The position numbers and the translations under genes are program-made. The notes beneath the pieces were generated by a model. The model had not been told where the DNA came from. It was given only the letters and a program-made list of their open reading frames with translations, and made no database searches. Below are positions 17,249 through 23,500 of a stretch of 23,500 nucleotides of DNA, one piece after another (position 1 is the stretch's first letter; every line of letters begins with the position of its first letter). Source of the DNA: Mesostigma viride (taxonomy: Eukaryota > Streptophyta > Mesostigmatophyceae > Mesostigmatales > Mesostigmataceae); assembly GCA_009746045.1 (NCBI GenBank), contig RPFO01000103.1, forward strand, positions 2,702,738-2,726,237. Direction: 5' to 3'.

Positions 17249-17881
17249 TGCACGCCGCGCCCAATCCTGGAATCTCAGCTATAGGATCGGCGCAAAAATC
17301 CCAGTAAAAGATGGGAGGCATGTAGGAGTTGAAATCGGAAGTGCGTCCTCGCGCGGCGAGCAAAGATTTTCCGAACTGACGAAAAGGTGGCGCAGCGCCA
17401 GCGGGTCCACAGTCCCAAACATCTATTTTAGGCACTTGCACTGTGCACGGGGAAGTGAGGCTTTTTGCCTTTTAAGTGCGTGCGCTTGGGACTTGGAATT
17501 TTGCATGAGGTAGGTTTAACTTTGAAAAAAAATAGTCTGATAGTCCGAAAAAAGGCTAACAGCAGGATAAAGTGAGATCGGAAAAAGAGAATCTTCTTTG
17601 ATGAGGTCTGCTCCACTAAGTATCATCAGTGGGCAGAAAATGATGGTAGGACTGACCGTCACTCGGTGAGCACCATTCAGTTCGGCAAGCATCATTGTGG
17701 CCCGGCCGGCGAGGGGGGCGGGGGGTTTCGGCGGGCACAGTTGTCTCACTTAAGTACATATAGGGTTATTTGGTCGTGGTATTTCTTGTTAGCGTTGGCT
17801 TTGTTCATGTTTGATTGGGTGCTTTCACTCTGATGTAACTTATTATAATTTTTAACACATAGGGTAGTTGTCTCAAATAGC
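17249..17881. other. No gene seen; possible LINE 5' UTR, then AT-rich spacer
   Basis: The sequence next to the MITE continues from that on its other side and may be the 5' region of the LINE. No domain-bearing ORF is found. The right part (17740-17880) is AT-rich with scattered tagggt motifs. Confidence 0.4.
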
Positions 17882-17891
17882 TAGGGTAGCA

Positions 17892-18028
17892 CAAGGCTGC
17901 ACATTTCCATCTCCATTCATATTCATCATCCTGAACGACTCGGACGCGGAAAAGATAGCGGCAGGCTCGAACTACCATGGTCCGGATTCTCCCGATTTCT
18001 GGCCTGCACTGGTTGTCTCCTTGATGTA
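17892..18028 (+). repeat. Inverted LINE ORF1 fragment between 10-bp direct repeats
   Basis: The segment 17944-18024 matches the complement of 16268-16348 in LINE ORF1 with about four mismatches in 81 bases. It encodes IAAGSNYHGPDSPDFWPALV on the plus strand. The inserted block is bordered by tagggtagca at 17882-17891 and 18029-18038, a possible target duplication. Its first 50 bases are of unknown origin. Confidence 0.7.
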
Positions 18029-18038
18029 TAGGGTAGCA

Positions 18039-19540
18039 GGTGTGTAAAGTATGTCAGTAGTTAGGGTATGTGGGCAGGGAGGGGGCGGGGATGTTCACGA
18101 TTACGTTGAGCCTGTGCTGACCGGTTGCCTCATCGACACACAACACACCTGCGCTGAGTGCCTCAGTGAGACAACAATGATTTATTGTAAATTTCAATGC
18201 CAGCGAATGGGTTATTCATTATTGATAAAGGCACACAATTATAAGGCATATCAATGACCCATGGTTCAGCTGTGCTACAGACACTCCCAACGGAGTTATG
18301 TTCCTAATCAATGGTTCAGCAATTTGAAAGTTAAAACCCTTCATCCAGCTTGCCTCTTGTACTAGCTACAAGAGCCACACTGACCTTCTTTGTTCTGAGA
18401 AATTTTAAATTCTGCAGTCCTGCAAGCTTTATTTTGATACAGAAGCATGCTGGGTTGCAGCAAGCAAACTTTGCAAAACAAGGCCCAGAAGCCAGGTTTA
18501 TGGGCAGTTACAGCAGATGGCGTCGCAGGTGGCATGATACTTTCTGACTGGGCATCGCTGCTTTGGACACAGCCTCCTGGGTACACGTTGCGCATGGACC
18601 AGAGATCCGTAACTGGCAGCCAACATCCATCAACTTCCCAGCGCGTATGGCAGGCCCAGCCCACCCAAGGCAGCAGGCTCTTGCTTGGCGTGATTATTTA
18701 AGATGCAAGCCTCGGGCATGCACAGTTAGTGAGCCACCCTCGCCTGCAGGACAAAGATAGTGATAGAGCATCATCCGCCATCTCCAGCATAGCAAGGGAT
18801 GTGAGTGGTGGACGTCTTGCTGGCGTGCGGATGGCATAGTAAGGACGCAGCCCAAGCAGGGCAGCCAGGGCCTTCAGGGTTGAGCAAAGCTGGTGGACAT
18901 CCCCTCCCGCATAAGCAATGTATCGCATGCATATTGCTGCACCCCTCCACCCATGCCCATGGCGCCAGGGCATCACACGGGAAGGCTCTTCCATGCTCAC
19001 ATGCTTTTGCCTCACAAAAGCTGCACCGCACGCCCTGTATTGGGCAACATGTTCCGTTTCGCCGCGGCGGAGGGGTGCCCTGACGCGCATGCCTACACTG
19101 CACAGCAGCCAGCAAATGGACCACGCGTGGACAGCTGGCGATGCACCACTGAGGAGCAACGTGACGGCGACAGCAGTTCCTTCCCTCCACCACACGCACC
19201 TGCTCCACCCAGCACGAAGTGGCTTTGGGGGTTGCGGCCCATGGCCCCCTCAGGAGCAAATTTTGGTCCCCACACAGATGGCCATGCCTCGACCGGAACC
19301 CCGGGCCACCACGCGTTGCGCAGACCAAACGCCGGCACATCCAGATCCCGGCCAAGCGGCACATCCCCACATGACCAGCCATCTGGATGTACGCGCAGGG
19401 TGCGCTCCTAGCATCGACCAAGGCAGCGCCCATGCTTGCATGCCCTCTTCCTCTACCCACCCTGCTATGGAGGGCATATTCCCCCCCATGTTCCCCCTAA
19501 GCACCCGTTGTTTTTTTCGCCCGACCCCTTCCTTTGGCCC
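18039..19540. other. No gene recognised; probably the 3' UTR and downstream flank of the CREC gene
   Basis: The longer open frames here are overlapping on both strands, rich in Pro/His/Arg/Ala and without motifs, as expected from GC-rich non-coding DNA. On the minus strand AATAAA occurs at 18433-18428 and 18186-18181. Either could end the CREC transcript, giving a 3' UTR of about 1.1-1.4 kb. Confidence 0.4.
18428..18433 (-). terminator. Candidate polyadenylation signal AATAAA for the CREC gene
   Basis: TTTATT on the plus strand reads AATAAA in the transcript sense. A second copy is at 18181-18186. Both are far (over 1 kb) from the stop codon, so assignment is tentative. Confidence 0.3.
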
Positions 19541-20272
19541 CTAGAACTCGTCGTGGTAGTAGTCTGCATACTCGTCGTCATCGTAAGCCACGTGGTAGAA
19601 CGCGCCCACGTTGTTCAGCATCTCCTCGCGCGTCAGCCGGCCATCCTTGTCGTCGTCCGCCTGCGCGACAGGTGGCGGGGTGGGATTGAGGGGGTAGCGG
19701 GTACAAGGTAAGGGGTAGCGTTTCGCCCAGCCGCACAGGTGCCACGCAACCACCACGCTGGAAATAGACTTAAGCAAACGCATGCCACCCAGCGCATGCC
19801 ACCAATGATAGCAAGAATGTTCAGACACACACACATACACACAGAACCAGATGACACAACCATGCTCACGCCGCCCGACCGACACAGCCATATGAGGGGC
19901 AGACACGCTGGGGCGATGATGGTTCACCACGCGCATGGTTAAAGGGCTGGCGGTGAGGGGACACCAGAGCAAACGGTTAGGGCATGTACCAGCTGTCAGG
20001 GCAAACGGTTAAGCCACGACCAGCTGTTAGGGCAAACGGTTTGGGCACGTACCAGCTGGGCCTTGTAAGGCGACAGCACTACAAGGTGCTACGGCTTCGC
20101 AAGAAAAGCCCCTTGAAAGGTGGGTGGATGGCGAAAATGTTGTGACCAGCCTGCTGCCTGCATGGAGACGGGCGGCGGCTCCCAAGCACAGTGCGCCGCT
20201 TACGCCAGCAGCAAATGAAGCCTGCACACACGCTGTGGGTGCTGCTGCTGGCCAATTACGTGCGACGGCTGC

Positions 20273-20305
<33 letters not shown>

Positions 20306-21309
20306 TTGTTCCCCACCCACACCCCTCTGTGCTCCCCCACCCACCTCGTTCATGACGCGTGACGCCTGCTCCTCGGCATAGAACACCTCGGACGGCTGCA
20401 GCGACTCCATCACAGGCTTCATCTCATCCTCTGTGATCACGCTGGGGGGGGGGGGGAAGGGGGCAGGTAAAATTGGGGGGGGGGGGCAATCACAAAAAGC
20501 AAAATGGGGCGGGGACCTGTGATGGAGGACCTAGAGGGGAAGGCCGTGGGACCATCGTCCCAGTGGGGGATGAGCCACGGATGTCTACGACCACCGCGCA
20601 GGCCCTGACACCATTGTCAACATAACCACCATGATTCCATGCTGCCGCCATGACAGCTCGGCGGCTGCAGCCACCAGCGCGCCTGCCATTCTACCCACCC
20701 ATCTCTTCCCTGCACGAACATCCCTGCCGACCTAGCCACGCCAGGACACGCACACACACAAAAGGAAAACACCCTGGTCTGATCCGTGCTGCCACACCAC
20801 CACGCGCACTTCCCGTTTGCGCCGCCCCTCTCCTAACTTACAGGTCCCACCTTTCCCCTCACTCATAGGTCCCAACCTCCCCCCACAACCAGAGAGGTCA
20901 CCACCTCCTCCCCCACCCACCTAACAGGTCTCCGTAAGCAGACACACCCACCCTCACAGGCCGGCATCCGCGTCCTGATCCCCCCCACACACTGACAGGT
21001 AGGCATTCGCGTCCAACTCCACCACCCCCACAACTCACAGGCCGGCATTCGAGTCCAACTCCCCCCCCCATTACTTACAGGTCCCCGTTGGCGTCCAGCT
21101 CCTTGAACTTGTCGAGCACGCGGCTGGTGATGCGGCGCGGCTGGCCCGCCTGCAGGATGTAGTCGTCCTCCCCGTCCCCATTGGTAGGCGCGCCGTTGCC
21201 GTTGTCGTGGCCAAAACCTGGCGCCCAGATGCGCAGCTCCTCCATCAGGCCGTCTGCAAACTCCTGCACGTTCAGCTTGCCGTCCTTGTCCTTGTCGCGC
21301 GAGCTGGTT

Positions 21310-21352
<43 letters not shown>

Positions 21353-23462
21353 AGCGCATTGACGACACGAAGGCAATAATTACCACACAAAAATCTAGCC
21401 AAGTGGGCACCTGCCGAGGGGCAAGGCAGGCACCTGCAGATGCAGGCACAGGGAGGTGTGCAAGCGCGCCCATGGGCAAACGCACACGCACAGACACGCG
21501 CGCGTGGGCACAAGCATCTGGGGGGTCCAGGGGGAGGCGTGACAGCCCTGCCCTTGGTGGCCGTACCTGGAGGCTGGGGGCCACGGTATGGAGCCCACAC
21601 AGGCACACACACACGCACGCATCCACACCCATGCAAACATGGCACGATGCCCAGCGACTCATCTCCTGCAATCCAAGCACACTCACCCGCCCCCCCCCCC
21701 CCCCCCGCTTGCTATACCACACTGCAAACACACGCATTGTGTGCCTGCCTCATCCGCACACGCATGCCTCCGCGCCCTCACATACCACCATGACGCACTC
21801 GGATCTCTTGCGCTTACATGCATGCCTCCGCCACGTCCCATCACGGATGACTCACTTGATCTCTTGCTGGCGCAGGAACTGGTGCAGGCGCGGGTTGTTG
21901 CTGTCCTCGGGGTGCAGGAACCTGGGGCATGGCGCGCCGCGCAGGAGGCAGGGCATGGAGCGTACGGTGCAGGGCAGGGTCATTGGGCAGGGCACGTCAG
22001 GTTGACAGTTGTTAGGACGCGAACCACATAGGTGGCAAGAACAAGCGGTGCGACCACAAAGCGCCAGGTGCCAAAATGGAACTCCAATGCCCAGTCAGAT
22101 TGAGGTTGTGGAAGTGAGTTGACTCTGAGGACGTGACAAGTAACCCAGAGAACGCCAGCATCCTGCACAGGTATGAAGAGACAGCAAGCGCAGGCATGAA
22201 ACCCTGCACAGGTATGCTGGCACGTCACTACGTCCTTGAGGGCAAAAGGCATAGCGCAATCAAGGCGCACTAAGAATAGCCGCACACAGCCTGGCAAGCG
22301 GTGGTAACCAGGGCAAGGCTGTAGGGGTGCAACGACTTACATCACGAGACAAATCGTGAGGCTGGCAGCCTCATCCGAACACATCATCCACACACACCAG
22401 CTAAGCAGGCCATAGAGGTCGCTGAAGGGGCCTCTTTGAAAACCAGAGTCAGCAGTCCCTGAGTCCAGGTTACTGCAGCACTTGTCTCCTCCTCTCCACG
22501 ATGGGGACCACACTGTTTCAAGCGTGCTGCCGTAGCGCGTTTCATCCAAACTAGGGGGGGATAGGAGGACCGCACGGCTGTCCACGGCTAAGTGCCTCTG
22601 CACGCAGCTATCAAGACAATCTGATGTAAAAGGAAGTCCCAAGTATAATCCCATCTGTAATTCCAAGGTCACAGGCACGGCAAACTAGCCACAAGGGTAT
22701 ATGGTTCCGAGGAGGGCCGCGGTTGCAGACAGACCACTTACTCGTTGAACTCGGTGATATTGAGCTTGCCATCGCTGTCACCGTCCGCAATGGCAAATAG
22801 TGCCCTGGAGGACCGGATCCACTCCAGATTGTAGGACTCCCATTCCTGCGTGGGGGGGTTATCTGCTGGGACAAGATGAACAGCAATTGAAAAAATAACA
22901 ATACTTTCAATACAAAATGAGGCATCTGGATAGTGTGAACGGATAGGTCGAATGTAATAATGGATTTCTGAAAGATGGCAAGGAAGGCGAGTCCCGCGAC
23001 ATCAGGCATGCAGATCATGCAAAGGCTGGACCCACCTTCGTTGATGTCAATGCCGCTGTCCTGCAGATATTCCGAGAGCGTGATCAGCCCGTCTCCATCC
23101 AAATCATTTCGGTCTAGCTCGCGCTCTGCTCGACGCATCGATGAGTTTAATGCCTGCTCGACGTGCCAATCTTGCATTTCATCCAGATCAATATAGTTAT
23201 CATGATTTCTGTCTACCTGTGGAAATAATATCAAAAGTCTATCCGTTACATTGAAGTCGTCATAGTCGAGGTCCATGTAGTTGATGTACTCTTCAAAGGG
23301 TTCCCCCTCGTATGGATCCTGGGCATTGTTATCCCAGAGGCGCGGAGGTCGTTTCTCTTTCCTGGCATCGTCTTCCTGCTTGTAATGGACCGCATGGTCA
23401 TGCTTGGTGACAAGAGGGTCAAAAGAAACGTCCACTTTCCGTTCGACAGTCGGGGTATTCAT
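19541..23462 (-). CDS. CREC-family EF-hand Ca2+-binding protein (calumenin/reticulocalbin-like), possibly 5'-partial
   Basis: Exons on the minus strand are 23462-23036, 22862-22742, 21921-21856, 21303-21079, 20441-20345 and 19660-19541. All junctions are GT-AG and the phases agree, giving 351 residues from the ATG at 23462. Six EF-hand loops are visible: 84-95, 120-131, 169-180, 208-219, 275-286 and 314-325. Each has D at position 1, D or N at 3, D at 5 and E at 12. Loop 5 (DANGDLVITEDE) has Leu instead of Gly at position 6. The C-terminus HDEF is an ER-retrieval signal known from calumenin. CREC proteins act in the secretory pathway as low-affinity calcium binders and chaperone partners. SFDPLV near the N-terminus and FLHPED after loop 3 are family hallmarks. 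No signal peptide follows the 23462 ATG, and the frame stays open upstream to the window edge, so the true start with its signal peptide is probably outside. A 16-residue Gly/Asn/Asp-rich insert (237-252) lies between loops 4 and 5. Confidence 0.92.
20274..20305 (+). repeat. Poly-C run of about 32 bases in intron 5 of the CREC gene
   Basis: An uninterrupted C tract just beyond the exon 5 donor. Further G/C homopolymers occur at 20444-20456, 20475-20486 and about 21694-21706. Exact lengths may be unreliable because such runs are often mis-called. Confidence 0.9.
21311..21350 (+). repeat. (GT)20 microsatellite abutting the exon 4 acceptor of the CREC gene
   Basis: On the coding (minus) strand this is (CA)20 followed by ccaaccag and then exon 4 at 21303. 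The microsatellite occupies the position of the polypyrimidine tract. Confidence 0.95.
21922..22741 (-). other. Intron 2 of the CREC gene
   Basis: An 820-base intron between the gtaagt donor at 22741 and the ccccag acceptor at 21922. Open frames inside it on either strand show no motifs. A GTAAGT at 22339-22334 could be a cryptic donor, but no in-phase exon with EF-hand-like sequence goes with it. Confidence 0.7.
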
Positions 23463-23500
23463 TTGAGTTTCTGTATGCCTTGCAAGACGAGCTCCATGCT

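Noticed and set aside
18698-19544. Overlapping 160-230 residue ORFs on both strands
   Set aside because: They have no motifs, overlap one another on both strands and show compositional bias only; they are best explained as GC-rich non-coding DNA.
22337-22678. Additional CREC exon ending at the GTAAGT at 22339-22334
   Set aside because: Exon 2 (ending 22742) joins exon 3 (from 21921) in phase and restores the continuous family sequence FNEFLHPED, leaving no room for another exon.

Overview
This looks like nuclear DNA of a eukaryote, most likely a green-lineage alga. The genes are split by GT-AG introns with pyrimidine-rich acceptors, and there is an AATAAA signal. The right-hand gene resembles plant CREC calcium-binding proteins, and the rest is nested eukaryotic transposons. 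The species cannot be fixed from the sequence alone. No bacterial operon, CRISPR array or complete RNA gene is visible.

From about 1 to 16.6 kb the window is a stack of insertions. The oldest layer is a minus-strand L1-like LINE with many frameshifts: ORF1 at about 16.54-14.83 kb, the ORF2 endonuclease at 13.39-12.43 kb, and the ORF2 linker and start of the reverse transcriptase at 698-1. ORF2 is split by a hAT-like element (699-12417) with TIR CCAGGTTGTGAAATACGT and target duplication AAGACGGC. That element was itself split by a 10.3 kb CACTA/EnSpm element (1079-11388) with CACTAGGAACTC ends and AG on both sides. A palindromic element containing a tRNA 3'-half-like segment (1368-1777) sits inside the CACTA left end. 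A second hAT-like element (13432-14727) lies between LINE ORF1 and ORF2, and a 71-bp-TIR element (16605-17228) lies in a TTAA repeat just upstream of ORF1.

The CACTA element carries two divergent multi-exon genes separated by a short intergenic region near 6.0-6.36 kb. The rightward gene is a tnp2-type transposase of six exons whose frame is broken only at two poly-G runs. The leftward gene encodes a TnpA-like, repeat-rich accessory protein. GTGAGAAA arrays near both ends, in inverted orientation, are the likely transposase binding regions.

From 17.25 to 19.54 kb is mostly non-coding, apart from an 81-bp inverted copy of LINE ORF1 flanked by 10-bp direct repeats. From 19,541 to the right edge is the one apparent host gene: a minus-strand, six-exon CREC-family (calumenin/reticulocalbin-like) protein with six EF-hands and a C-terminal HDEF. 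Its 5' end may lie beyond the window.
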